7,246 bases of DNA from Planctomycetaceae bacterium. GTDB lineage: Bacteria > Planctomycetota > Planctomycetia > Planctomycetales > Planctomycetaceae. Positions 1 to 7,246 of the stretch are shown in pieces. The stretch spans positions 1 to 7,246 of the forward strand of contig JAGQQQ010000685.1 of the NCBI GenBank assembly GCA_020426125.1, written 5' to 3'. The notes below the pieces were generated by a model, which made no database searches, was not told the origin of the DNA, and saw only the letters and a program-made list of their open reading frames with translations. A program made the translations under genes and the position numbers. Each line of letters starts with the position of its first letter. The first letter of the stretch is position 1.

Positions 1-3000
1 GGACCGCCCCCTCCACCGCCATTCGGATTGAATCGCTTGGACTGAAGCAACAGTTCGATCGCTTCCGTTTCGGCCGCAATCGCCGCCATTCCCGTGTCTG
101 GAGTCGACAGGATGCCGGTGGCCTCATGCATCACGTCGGAGACGGCATCGAGCAACCGCAACTCACGGGCAAAGTCGGACTCGGCATCCGGGATTTCCTG
201 AATGCGGACGATCACCTTGTCGACTCGGTCACGAAGCCTATCCTGAGTGTCGCTGAGCTTGTCGGCGTCTTTCTCATAGACTTCCTCCTCGACGGCACTC
301 TTCGACTGCTCGGCCACGCGAGTCTCCTCGCGAAGGTTGACCTCCGCTTCGAGAATTTGCAGGACTTCCAAAACGATCGACGGGGGGAGGCTCCCCTTCG
401 CTTTGCAACCGGGGCAGGCTCCGCACTTGGTGACGTCAACGAGGTCTTCCGCCCAGCGATCGAGCGTCTCCGCCCAATACTCCGCTTGGGAGATGGACAA
501 CCCGTTTTCCTTGCGGAGGTCGTCGCTCAGGTGCCGGAGGCCAGCCGTGACGTCCTGTTCCCGCATATCATCGAGGACAACTTTGAACTTCATGAACCGG
601 CTGCGGTCGAAATACGCGGCCATGTCGTCCATGATATTGGAAACGCCTTGACTGCTTGCCGACTCCACTTCTCCTAATTCTTGAAAGCTGCTCGTAAACA
701 TATTCTTCGATCGGTCCGGGACGCCGAAGGCATCCGTGGCCATCGCCCCCAATTTCATGGCCACCTGTTGCTGCTTTCGTGAGGCGGCTTTGAGGCGTTT
801 GACGAGTGTCGTTCCTTCGAGATTGGCGAGAACTTCATTGAGTTCGTCCGCGATCTTTTCAAACTCGGCGAGCAAGTCTTTCTGCTCCCGGACCGCTTCG
901 TCCACTTTGTCTTGAGCAGGGGTTTTCTTCTTATTGTCTGCCGAACCGTTCCCCGCGAGCATGGTCGTCGGCAACGTCAATCGTGGCTGCTTCGGCTTGC
1001 TCTCGGTGGGATCTTTGGGTTCCCCCTCCTTCGGAGGATTCATCGTCGACTCAACGTCTGTGATGGTCGGAATCGCCGTCGGCTTTTTGGTTTCTCCGTT
1101 CCCCTTTTTCGGATCACCCCCTGCCGTGTTTGCCAGATTCCGGCCCGCCACGGGGGCATGATTGTTGTTGGCCTTCTGAGCAACGCTGGGCGCTTTGGCT
1201 CCTTCTTTCAGCAGGTCAGCGACGGAAGGCATCCGGTTGCCGGCGATATCCTTGAGAATCTGCATCATCTCCGCCCAGCGTTCGAGATGGCCCACGCCAA
1301 TCTCCGGATTCCGCATGGCGTGCTTGAGCAAGTCTTCTCCGCTGGCAACGAGATGCGACAGACGACGTCCATTCGCACGTTCGGCAGCCGCTTGCATCTC
1401 GACCTGTTTCCGAGTCTCAGGATCGTCCAACTGCTCAGCGGCGAGTTCGCGGATCTGCTTGTTCATTTCATGCAGCTGCTTCTCGCGATCTCGGACATCG
1501 AGGGACATCCGATGCCAGCGGCTGAGCTGGTCGGTCACCCAGATGGCATGTTCTTCGGCGTTGAGAATGTCGTAATAGCAGGTGGGACCGTAGATCCGTT
1601 CGCGGCCAGGGAAGTAGTCTTCCACAAACACCCGAACCGCGACCGGCTGGGGTTCGATCTCCATGCTGGTGCCTGAGAAGGTCGCTGAGAGTTCCAGAAA
1701 CTCCGCTTCCGGATTGCCAGCGCCGATGATCTTTTCCCCCTTGGCCGGGTTTTCGAGGGACTTGTCGAGCCCCTCCCATTCGATGCCGACACGTTTGACA
1801 CCAAAGTCATCGCGGGCCCGTACCTGGAAGGACAACGTCTCACTGTCCAAGAGAATGGATTGACGCGGCAGATTCTCGCAGACGAGGGTGGGTGTCTCGT
1901 CGTCGACTCCCGTGATTGTCAGGCGATACGGCTCGCGTCCGGAAAGTTCGTGCTCATCGATCCATTCCAGGGTCAACTGGCGTTCCTGATCAACGGGAAG
2001 TTTCTCTGTCGAGAAGGTCGCTCCATCGGGACGGACGGACACGGCATCGACCATCGCCGACGACAGAGTTCGTGACACGGTGGCCGTGAACTCCGTCTCG
2101 CTTCCGCGCACGACCGTCAGGCTGCCGCCGCGAATCTCTTTCTCCAAGGGGGCAGTTCGTTGCAAATAAGCCGGCAATGTCACCGTCGCCTTCAAGGCAC
2201 TCAGTTCGGGGCGCAACATCGGCTCGACGTTCATTCGCCCAGAGAAGTCGCCGACCTTGACCTGAACGGCACCCGGCTCGATCTGGGCGGGGACTTGGAA
2301 CTTGTACTCATCGTCCGTTAATGCGGCCTGCAACGCCTCCTGCCGACCGACGCGGACTTCGGCGGAGTCGGGCTTCCATTCAGTTGTTTCCGTCAACTTC
2401 AAGGACAGGTCAAACGGCTCGCCATGGGGGACAACTTTCGTCTCGGGCAGCGTTTCAATCGCTGCAAACGTGTAACGCGGCGTGTTCTTCCAGGGAGCGA
2501 GGAATCGTGCCCAGGCGTTACTCGCGGCTGCCGTTGTCAGTCCCAACAGCAGCAAGGCCGCGGTGACCACCAAACCGGCGGCCAGCGTCCGGCTTTTGTG
2601 CTTCGGTTGGGGGACGGCATTATCAAAGTTCTGTGACTCCGCTTGTGCGGAAACCTGTCGAATGGCCGCTTCCACGAGTGCTCGAGATCGGGCCTGTTCG
2701 GACGTATTGTCCGCCAGTTCGATAATCCCGAGCAACTGATCCCCAATCGAGGGATGCGTCTGACTGAGCAGCCGGGCGAGTTGATCGAGTCGACGGCGGC
2801 GATACACCCAGCGATCGATCGCGAGGGGGATGGCCATGCAGGTGAGTACCGAGGCCGCGAAGATCGCCAACCGAACGACCCAGGGAGTGTCGAGCACCCG
2901 GTCCAGGGCGTACGTCAGCAGGTAGCCGACGAAGACGCCAATGATCGCACCGGCGACCGCTTCGATCAGCTTGATGGTCCAGACCCGTCGCCGGAATTCG

Positions 3001-3059
3001 AGAATCTTCTTCCGTAACGATTCCGGAATTTCCAGCCGAGTGGTCGAATTCATTTGCAT
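1..3059 (-). CDS. Large DUF4175-like membrane protein with Ig-like and coiled-coil regions (3' end cut by window edge)
   Basis: The frame is open for 1019 codons from ATG at 3059 to the left edge, so the C-terminus is missing. I found no stop in the lines I translated. Three membrane helices are visible at residues about 31-52, 61-81 and 160-178. Basic stretches (RRRVW near 23-27, YRRRRLDQ near 85-92) predict that 82-159 is cytoplasmic and everything after 180 is periplasmic. The cytoplasmic part has the motif HPSIGDQLLGIIEL. Residues about 180-500 are beta-rich and Ig-like, including RDDFG at 416-420. Residues about 500-600 are helical or coiled coil; about 620-710 are a Pro/Lys/Gly/Asn-rich linker containing RLTLPTT; about 710-775 are coiled coil. 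A C-x2-C-x2-C cluster is at 879-885, followed by charged helix and a run of at least six Gly (1014-1019). This organisation matches large planctomycete hypothetical proteins and resembles the DUF4175/TIGR02302 type of alphaproteobacteria. Biochemical function is unknown. The start at 3059 is preferred over ATG at 3053 because GGAG lies 6 bases upstream; an in-frame TGA at 3072-3074 blocks further extension. Confidence 0.85.
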   Translation of the reverse strand, partial: MQMNSTTRLEIPESLRKKILEFRRRVWTIKLIEAVAGAIIGVFVGYLLTYALDRVLDTPWVVRLAIFAASVLTCMAIPLAIDRWVYRRRRLDQLARLLSQTHPSIGDQLLGIIELADNTSEQARSRALVEAAIRQVSAQAESQNFDNAVPQPKHKSRTLAAGLVVTAALLLLGLTTAAASNAWARFLAPWKNTPRYTFAAIETLPETKVVPHGEPFDLSLKLTETTEWKPDSAEVRVGRQEALQAALTDDEYKFQVPAQIEPGAVQVKVGDFSGRMNVEPMLRPELSALKATVTLPAYLQRTAPLEKEIRGGSLTVVRGSETEFTATVSRTLSSAMVDAVSVRPDGATFSTEKLPVDQERQLTLEWIDEHELSGREPYRLTITGVDDETPTLVCENLPRQSILLDSETLSFQVRARDDFGVKRVGIEWEGLDKSLENPAKGEKIIGAGNPEAEFLELSATFSGTSMEIEPQPVAVRVFVEDYFPGRERIYGPTCYYDILNAEEHAIWVTDQLSRWHRMSLDVRDREKQLHEMNKQIRELAAEQLDDPETRKQVEMQAAAERANGRRLSHLVASGEDLLKHAMRNPEIGVGHLERWAEMMQILKDIAGNRMPSVADLLKEGAKAPSVAQKANNNHAPVAGRNLANTAGGDPKKGNGETKKPTAIPTITDVESTMNPPKEGEPKDPTESKPKQPRLTLPTTMLAGNGSADNKKKTPAQDKVDEAVREQKDLLAEFEKIADELNEVLANLEGTTLVKRLKAASRKQQQVAMKLGAMATDAFGVPDRSKNMFTSSFQELGEVESASSQGVSNIMDDMAAYFDRSRFMKFKVVLDDMREQDVTAGLRHLSDDLRKENGLSISQAEYWAETLDRWAEDLVDVTKCGACPGCKAKGSLPPSIVLEVLQILEAEVNLREETRVAEQSKSAVEEEVYEKDADKLSDTQDRLRDRVDKVIVRIQEIPDAESDFARELRLLDAVSDVMHEATGILSTPDTGMAAIAAETEAIELLLQSKRFNPNGGGGGG

Positions 3060-3142
3060 GGCATTCTCCGATCAATCCTGTGTGTGATCGTTTCCGCGCG
3101 ATTCTCGAATCAATTGAACGTTTTGTGGTGACTTTTGGCCCG
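3060..3142. other. 83-base gap between the VWA/GATase-like gene and the DUF4175-like gene
   Basis: This is the only non-coding stretch in the window. It contains the ribosome binding site of the downstream gene and a short inverted repeat at 3100-3111 (GATT/AATC arms around CTCG). The repeat has no U-run and is too weak to call a terminator. I see no convincing -35/-10 pair on the minus strand. Most likely it is an ordinary intra-operon spacer, though a weak internal promoter cannot be excluded by eye. Confidence 0.5.
3066..3069 (-). promoter_or_regulatory. Shine-Dalgarno site of the DUF4175-like gene
   Basis: GGAG on the minus strand lies 6 bases before the ATG at 3059 and 12 bases before the second in-frame ATG at 3053. 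The spacing favours the first ATG, giving a protein that starts MQMNSTTR. Confidence 0.6.
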
Positions 3143-5353
3143 CTACACCAGGCCAATCACCTTTCGCCAAACCCAAAAGGAACCAAGCAGCAGCACCAAA
3201 AGAAGCGCTGAGGCCCAGTGGCTCCAAAGTTGCAGCCGACGAACTGCTGGAGGCGGAAGGGGCATTGTTGATAGCGAACTGACAATCGTGTCCACATCCT
3301 CCGGAACAACGGTCTTCCCGCCGGTGACTCGGGCAATCTCTTCCAGCACTTCGGGGCGAGCTGGTTTCCCGCGTTGTTCCAGTTCCTCGCCCTGCACAAA
3401 AAATTGTGCCTCCAGTGTCGCAGACGTCTGCTTGCATGCAAGGACCAAATCGTACTGCCCGGATTCTTTCGGGACGTAACGGCCATGAAACACCCCCCAT
3501 TCGTCCCCTTCGGGAAGCAGACGGACCGTCTCCGTCTTTCCAGACGGAGCAACAATCCGGGCAATGACATCCCCTTTGGACAACGGCTCCCCGCTCGCTT
3601 CCATGACATGAGCGTGTAAGGCCATCGTCTGACGAATCTGCGGTTGGTCGGGAGTGTAGAAGAGCCGCATCGACTCTCCTTTGGCCATGTTCCGTTGATA
3701 GGCCATCCAGCGGACGACCTGCCCCCAGAATCGGTAATGGTATTTGTCTTCAACGCCTTTACGCCAGCGCCAGGCCCCGTCGGTCCCCATGAAGAGAACT
3801 TTACCGGCCCCATAGGTTCGGGTGGCAATGAGCGGCAGACGTCCATATTCATTGGCGATATCCCCGTGCACCGCAAGCACGTCACTCCCCGCCTTGGCAC
3901 GAGTCACGGCGGCATACCATTGGAAGCCAGGCAGATCTTCCCAGACCTGGACATTCTCATCCTGGGTATCCGCCAATTTTGTGAGCAGGCTGCGGCGTCC
4001 TTTCTCCGTCAGTTCAAATCGGGATGCCGTTCGTGATCCCCAGCCACCGGGTTGCCCCTCATCCAGCATCACTGGGAGTAATTCTTCCAATTCGGTGTTG
4101 AGCAAGTCCAGCATCCGTCCCTGCCAGCCGGGAAGAAAGACGAGGCCACTGGCCTGATGTTCCACAAGTCCTTTCAGCAGCCGACAGTCTTCTTCCGTGA
4201 GATGGCCTTCGCCAAGTCCAACATCCCCGAGGAAGACAACGTCGAACTTGGCCAGTTCTTCGATCCCGGAAGGAAACTGCTTGATGTAGTCCTTAGAACC
4301 TCCACCAGTCTTGCTCAGGCCCGGATGGAACAACAGACACGCGACCTCAACACCCGGATCCCGGGACAAGGCATTCCGGAGATACCGGTACTCCCAGCGG
4401 GGATACGACTCGACGACGAGGACTTGAAGCTTCTCCTGACGAATCGCGATCGGTGCCGTCTTGATGTTGTTCTCGACGATGGTTTCGTCGCCGTGTCGGG
4501 GGATCTCCAGTGTCAGCGTGTAGTCGCCAGTTGACTCCGGTTTCCAGGCGATGGAATCACTGGTCCGGCCCATCGCATTAATCCGGACATCTTTAGTGAG
4601 TGTTTCTCCTTCGGACGTCTTCAGCGTGACCGTGGTTAAGTATTCCCGGGGAAGCGAACTGTCGATGGTAAACGGGATCCGCACCGCCTTCCCCGAGACC
4701 CCGAACGTCGGGAGATCGACATTCACCAACTCCACATCGGGCAATCGTGTTTGACTTCCCGCCGCGACACCAAAGACGGGGACTCCTTTCAGCCGGAGCC
4801 GTGCCGCCGCCTCGACGGGCGGCTTGCCCGTGTTCCAGTCGCCATCGGAAATGAGCACGACTCCCATCAGGTTTTGGCCCCGATCGGTGACGTTTGCCAG
4901 CGGAGTGTTCAGGTCGGTTCCCTGTCCCGATTCCGGCTTGCCAATTTTTTGAAAGACAACATCGAATTCTTCCCCCAGTCCCTGCCAGGCGGATTCCGAC
5001 AGCAAAGGACGAACAGCTTCCTCGCGAGAGATCGCCGTCCCCTTTCGAGGACTGGTCTCCCCCGATGAACGAACCACCACGTCCTGAGTCTGCATGCTTT
5101 CCGATCCATCCCAGAGGATGGCCACGGTCGGTTGTTCCTCGGGACGGTACTCTTCGACCCATTCCGGCTGGTTGAACAGAATGGCTGTCAAAATGACGAT
5201 GACCACGCGCAGCAATTCTTGAAGGCCATGTGCCCGACGATAGTGCGTCCGTTTCCAGGAGTAGAAACTGATTCCGATTGTCGCCAGCACGATCAACACG
5301 GAGATGATGACCGTTGCCGGGGTCGTCATGAACACCAGATTGTGAGTCGTCAT
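3143..5353 (-). CDS. VWA-like / class I glutamine-amidotransferase-like membrane protein
   Basis: This is an intact 736-residue protein. Two N-terminal membrane helices (about 13-32 and 47-61) are separated by a basic loop (WKRTHYRRAHGLQELLR), and a third helix is near 713-729. The positive-inside rule therefore puts residues about 62-712 in the periplasm. A VWA-like domain (about 75-205) keeps the metal-ion-dependent adhesion site: D82-G-S84-E-S86, T146 in GTDLNTPL, and D170 in LISDGDWN. A beta domain follows (about 206-308), then a Rossmann/flavodoxin-like GATase1 domain (about 309-550) with VVESYPRWEYRYLRNAL and the Trp-rich GTDGAWRWR. No nucleophile-elbow cysteine is visible at the expected strand end (LVFLPGWQG, 404-412), so amidotransferase activity is unlikely. 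A further beta domain lies near 560-665. The start overlaps the upstream stop as ATGA, with GGGGG 8 bases before it; an internal ATG at codon 9 is a weaker alternative. The family is often found beside MoxR, DUF58 and BatA genes. Its molecular role is unknown. Confidence 0.9.
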   Translation of the reverse strand: MTTHNLVFMTTPATVIISVLIVLATIGISFYSWKRTHYRRAHGLQELLRVVIVILTAILFNQPEWVEEYRPEEQPTVAILWDGSESMQTQDVVVRSSGETSPRKGTAISREEAVRPLLSESAWQGLGEEFDVVFQKIGKPESGQGTDLNTPLANVTDRGQNLMGVVLISDGDWNTGKPPVEAAARLRLKGVPVFGVAAGSQTRLPDVELVNVDLPTFGVSGKAVRIPFTIDSSLPREYLTTVTLKTSEGETLTKDVRINAMGRTSDSIAWKPESTGDYTLTLEIPRHGDETIVENNIKTAPIAIRQEKLQVLVVESYPRWEYRYLRNALSRDPGVEVACLLFHPGLSKTGGGSKDYIKQFPSGIEELAKFDVVFLGDVGLGEGHLTEEDCRLLKGLVEHQASGLVFLPGWQGRMLDLLNTELEELLPVMLDEGQPGGWGSRTASRFELTEKGRRSLLTKLADTQDENVQVWEDLPGFQWYAAVTRAKAGSDVLAVHGDIANEYGRLPLIATRTYGAGKVLFMGTDGAWRWRKGVEDKYHYRFWGQVVRWMAYQRNMAKGESMRLFYTPDQPQIRQTMALHAHVMEASGEPLSKGDVIARIVAPSGKTETVRLLPEGDEWGVFHGRYVPKESGQYDLVLACKQTSATLEAQFFVQGEELEQRGKPARPEVLEEIARVTGGKTVVPEDVDTIVSSLSTMPLPPPAVRRLQLWSHWASALLLVLLLGSFWVWRKVIGLV

Positions 5354-5366
5354 GCCGCCATCCCCC
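5350..5366 (-). promoter_or_regulatory. ATGA stop/start overlap with upstream G-rich ribosome binding site
   Basis: The TGA of the BatA-like gene (5350-5352) and the ATG of the next gene (5351-5353) share bases. A G-rich stretch on the minus strand (5362-5366) stands 8 bases before the ATG, inside the last codons of the upstream gene. This arrangement is typical of translational coupling and supports production of the two VWA proteins together. Confidence 0.7.
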
Positions 5367-7221
5367 GCTCGGCGGTCGTGGGTGTCGGGGTAACGCTATT
5401 CGTCTCCCGAGCCATCTGACGCGGGATGCACAGGGCCGCCTCCAGAAGCAGCGCGGCCATCATCAGCATCAGAAACAATCGCCAAATTTCAGATAACAGC
5501 GAACTCCCGCTCCCCACTTGATCATCAACGCGGTCAAACTCCAATCCTTGGAACAGTCCCGCGACCTGTGACTCTTCAACGATCGCGTCGGCGTCTTCGC
5601 TTTCACTGCGATTGATCGCAGACAACCGCTCCCCTCCTTCGTATACGCCGGCGAGGACATGGTGCGACGTCGAGAGTCCGTCAATCGAACCCGCCACACG
5701 GTTCCATTGGTTCACCGTCTCCGGGGCTGCTCCAGCAATGAATTCCCGAGCATTTCCCAGCGAACCGGCCCCGCTCGCGAGGGCGCGTTGAATCATCACG
5801 TATAGGACGATCCCATCCCGAGCCAGAGACGATTCCCCAACGCCGGGGGTTGTCGCGCAAAAGTAGTATGGATTAAAAGCGGCGAGTTCTGGACTCCCCG
5901 GTCCGTCGGCTTCGTCTTTGGGAGGGAGCGAGATACTCAGGAGCGGCGTTCCGCCGTCGAGTGAAGCGAGTGCGATCGTATTTCCCTCGAGTTCGCAGTA
6001 GCGGTAGACCTTCAGTTGGCCGACCGGGAGCGAGGCTCCGCTTCGGGTGTTGGCGAGCAAGTCGCGGTCTCCCGTCCAAGTGGCAATCGGAGTTTCCTGA
6101 TCGAGATTCTGCCAACCGGCCCACTTGACGCCCGCGAACTCCGAATCATCGGGAGATTCCGGCGGAAAGAAGATCACTTCTCCGCCACGCTTGGCGAACG
6201 ATTCCACCTGCCGGGTGAGAGCCCCTTGGGGAAGGTTGGCGTGCCAGAGCAGCAACGAAACCTTGTCCCATTCCACGGTGTCCAGTTGCGACTCGGAGAC
6301 GGTCTCGACATCCGTTTTCACGCCATCTTCCGCCGGGATGGATGCCGCAACAGCAAGCGCCCGCGTCGCTTGGGGATCGTCCGTGACGATCACCGTTTTC
6401 CGCACGGGCGATTGATCAAACGTGAAATAGTATTCATTGTCGGACGGATTCGCGTCCGCTGGGAGCGAGACCCGTCCCCATCCTTTGACCGTCTGTCCAT
6501 CGAGTGGAATGACATGGTTCTTGATCTCGGTTTCCGTCCCGGTCAGGTCAACGGAGAACTCGGAACGCCCTCCGCCTATCTCAATCTGAACCGGAACTTT
6601 CGCCGTTCCCTCGGTGGCTTCAGACTGTTGAATTCTCAGGGAAAGCAGCAGTTCGGCGCCGTCCGACGTCTCGACACGACGCACATCGGTGACGCGAATC
6701 GCGCGGTTGCCGCCATCGATCTGGGGATAGGCCAGCAGATGGAAGCGAACCGTCTGCGGGAGTTCGAGGATGGAATCCTTGATCACCTGCCAGCGTCCGC
6801 TGTCGGCGTCCCAGTCATTTTTGCGGACATCCGACAGGATCCAGACTTCACTTCGGCTGGCGGAGTTTGCATGAATATATTCGGAGACCGTCTCCAACAT
6901 GGACGGAATATCCGCCGACGCGCTCGTGGGCTGAACCTCGACCAATTCATCGAGTGCCTCAGGAGATTCGAATTCGATCGGCTGATTGTTGATGCTATCG
7001 ATCAGGACCCAACGATTGGAACGCAGCAAACCCAGAGCCTGTTTCAATTGTCCCAACCCGGCTTCGAGTTTGGACTGCGGGGTCCCCTGCCCCTTTTGCA
7101 GCATGCTGGGGGATCGATCTACGACGACAAACGTGGTGTCAACTCTTCCGCCGGCGGCGAGGCTCAGCCATCCACTCGAAAGGGGCCGGCTCACCGCGAA
7201 GATTAGTCCGGCGATGGCCAA
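5350..7221 (-). CDS. BatA-like VWA domain membrane protein (N-terminus incomplete or frameshifted)
   Basis: This is 623 residues if read from TTG at 7221; the same frame stays open up to a TGA at 7243-7245. The N-terminal part (residues about 2-14, preceded by in-frame LILAART) resembles the second transmembrane helix of the BatA N-terminal hairpin, which ends in a typical ARP/SRP motif (here SRP at 11-13). A VWA domain spans about 28-160 with an intact metal site: D35-R-S37-P-S39, T99 as a likely third ligand, and D131 in ILSDVRKNDW. Next come a beta domain (about 165-275, containing NPSDNEYYF) and a Rossmann/GATase1-like region (about 276-420, with VTDDPQ and GGEVIFFPP). A single membrane helix near 579-598 is followed by a basic tail, so the bulk should be periplasmic. 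The TTG has no visible Shine-Dalgarno sequence, so it is probably not the true start: the real gene most likely continues beyond the window in another frame. It is the first gene of the visible operon and is coupled to the next by ATGA. Role inferred from family: partner of a MoxR-type ATPase; substrate unknown. Confidence 0.8.
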   Translation of the reverse strand: MAIAGLIFAVSRPLSSGWLSLAAGGRVDTTFVVVDRSPSMLQKGQGTPQSKLEAGLGQLKQALGLLRSNRWVLIDSINNQPIEFESPEALDELVEVQPTSASADIPSMLETVSEYIHANSASRSEVWILSDVRKNDWDADSGRWQVIKDSILELPQTVRFHLLAYPQIDGGNRAIRVTDVRRVETSDGAELLLSLRIQQSEATEGTAKVPVQIEIGGGRSEFSVDLTGTETEIKNHVIPLDGQTVKGWGRVSLPADANPSDNEYYFTFDQSPVRKTVIVTDDPQATRALAVAASIPAEDGVKTDVETVSESQLDTVEWDKVSLLLWHANLPQGALTRQVESFAKRGGEVIFFPPESPDDSEFAGVKWAGWQNLDQETPIATWTGDRDLLANTRSGASLPVGQLKVYRYCELEGNTIALASLDGGTPLLSISLPPKDEADGPGSPELAAFNPYYFCATTPGVGESSLARDGIVLYVMIQRALASGAGSLGNAREFIAGAAPETVNQWNRVAGSIDGLSTSHHVLAGVYEGGERLSAINRSESEDADAIVEESQVAGLFQGLEFDRVDDQVGSGSSLLSEIWRLFLMLMMAALLLEAALCIPRQMARETNSVTPTPTTAERGMAA

Positions 7222-7239
7222 AGTCCGGGCTGCGAGAAT

Positions 7240-7246
7240 GAGTCAC
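7240..7246 (-). other. In-frame stop within the expected transmembrane hairpin (possible frameshift or sequencing error)
   Basis: Minus-strand reading gives TGA CTC ATT CTC GCA GCC CGG ACT immediately before the TTG at 7221. The residues after the stop (LILAART) look like family sequence, not a leader. Adding one C after the GA would give GAC CTC ATT CTC, reading DLILAART, which resembles the DLILLxLR-type motif seen in BatA-family N-termini. The position, four bases from the window end, also fits an error at a contig edge. Confidence 0.45.

Noticed and set aside
126..2075. Several plus-strand open frames (126-677, 912-1676, 1860-2075 and others).
   Set aside because: All lie antisense to the continuous DUF4175-like frame, which has coherent helices, coiled coils and family-like motifs. 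Their translations look like shadow sequence.
3100..3111. Possible terminator hairpin between the second and third genes.
   Set aside because: The arms are only four to five bases and no T-run follows on the minus strand, so it is probably chance.
2623..3156. A 177-codon minus-strand frame covering the gap and the start of the DUF4175-like gene.
   Set aside because: It overlaps the real start in a different frame and reads as low-complexity Arg/Ser/Gly sequence. The ATG at 3059 with GGAG gives a protein with proper membrane helices.
6016..7206. A 396-codon open frame on the plus strand, fully antisense to the BatA-like gene.
   Set aside because: Its product is Arg/Gly-rich with no recognisable domain. 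The opposite strand encodes a clear VWA protein with an intact metal site. Long antisense frames are expected in G+C-rich genes.
7243..7245. TGA read as an amino acid (recoding or alternative genetic code).
   Set aside because: TGA serves as the normal stop of the same gene at 5350-5352, and no recoding element can be seen. A frameshift or edge error explains it more simply.

Overview
The window is part of one leftward (minus-strand) operon. It holds three long genes for membrane proteins and almost no non-coding DNA. The moderately high G+C, the large VWA / DUF4175-like proteins with Gly-rich and Pro/Lys-rich low-complexity stretches, and the gene order all suggest a planctomycete. This is a family-level impression; there is no taxonomic marker in the window.

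Layout in transcription order (right to left). (1) 7221-5350: a BatA-like von Willebrand factor A (VWA) protein with an intact DxSxS metal site and a C-terminal membrane helix. Its N-terminus is damaged or incomplete: an in-frame TGA at 7243-7245 sits inside what looks like the family's transmembrane hairpin, at the very edge of the window. (2) 5353-3143: a 736-residue protein with two N-terminal helices, a VWA-like domain, a beta domain, a class I glutamine-amidotransferase-like domain without a nucleophile cysteine, and a C-terminal helix. It overlaps gene 1 by 4 bases (ATGA), which implies translational coupling. (3) After an 83-base gap, 3059-1: a very large DUF4175-like protein with three N-terminal helices, Ig-like beta domains, coiled coils, a disordered linker and a Gly run. 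It is cut by the left edge of the window after 1019 codons.

How they may work together: in bacteria, gene sets of this kind usually follow a MoxR-type AAA+ ATPase and a DUF58 protein, which would lie beyond the right edge here. The positive-inside rule places the bulk of all three proteins on the outer (periplasmic) face of the inner membrane. A reasonable reading is an envelope-associated complex in which two metal-binding VWA proteins and a large coiled-coil scaffold act with a cytoplasmic MoxR ATPase. The substrate and biological role are not known. No RNA genes, mobile elements, CRISPR arrays or clear terminators are visible. The many plus-strand open frames are antisense shadows of these genes.
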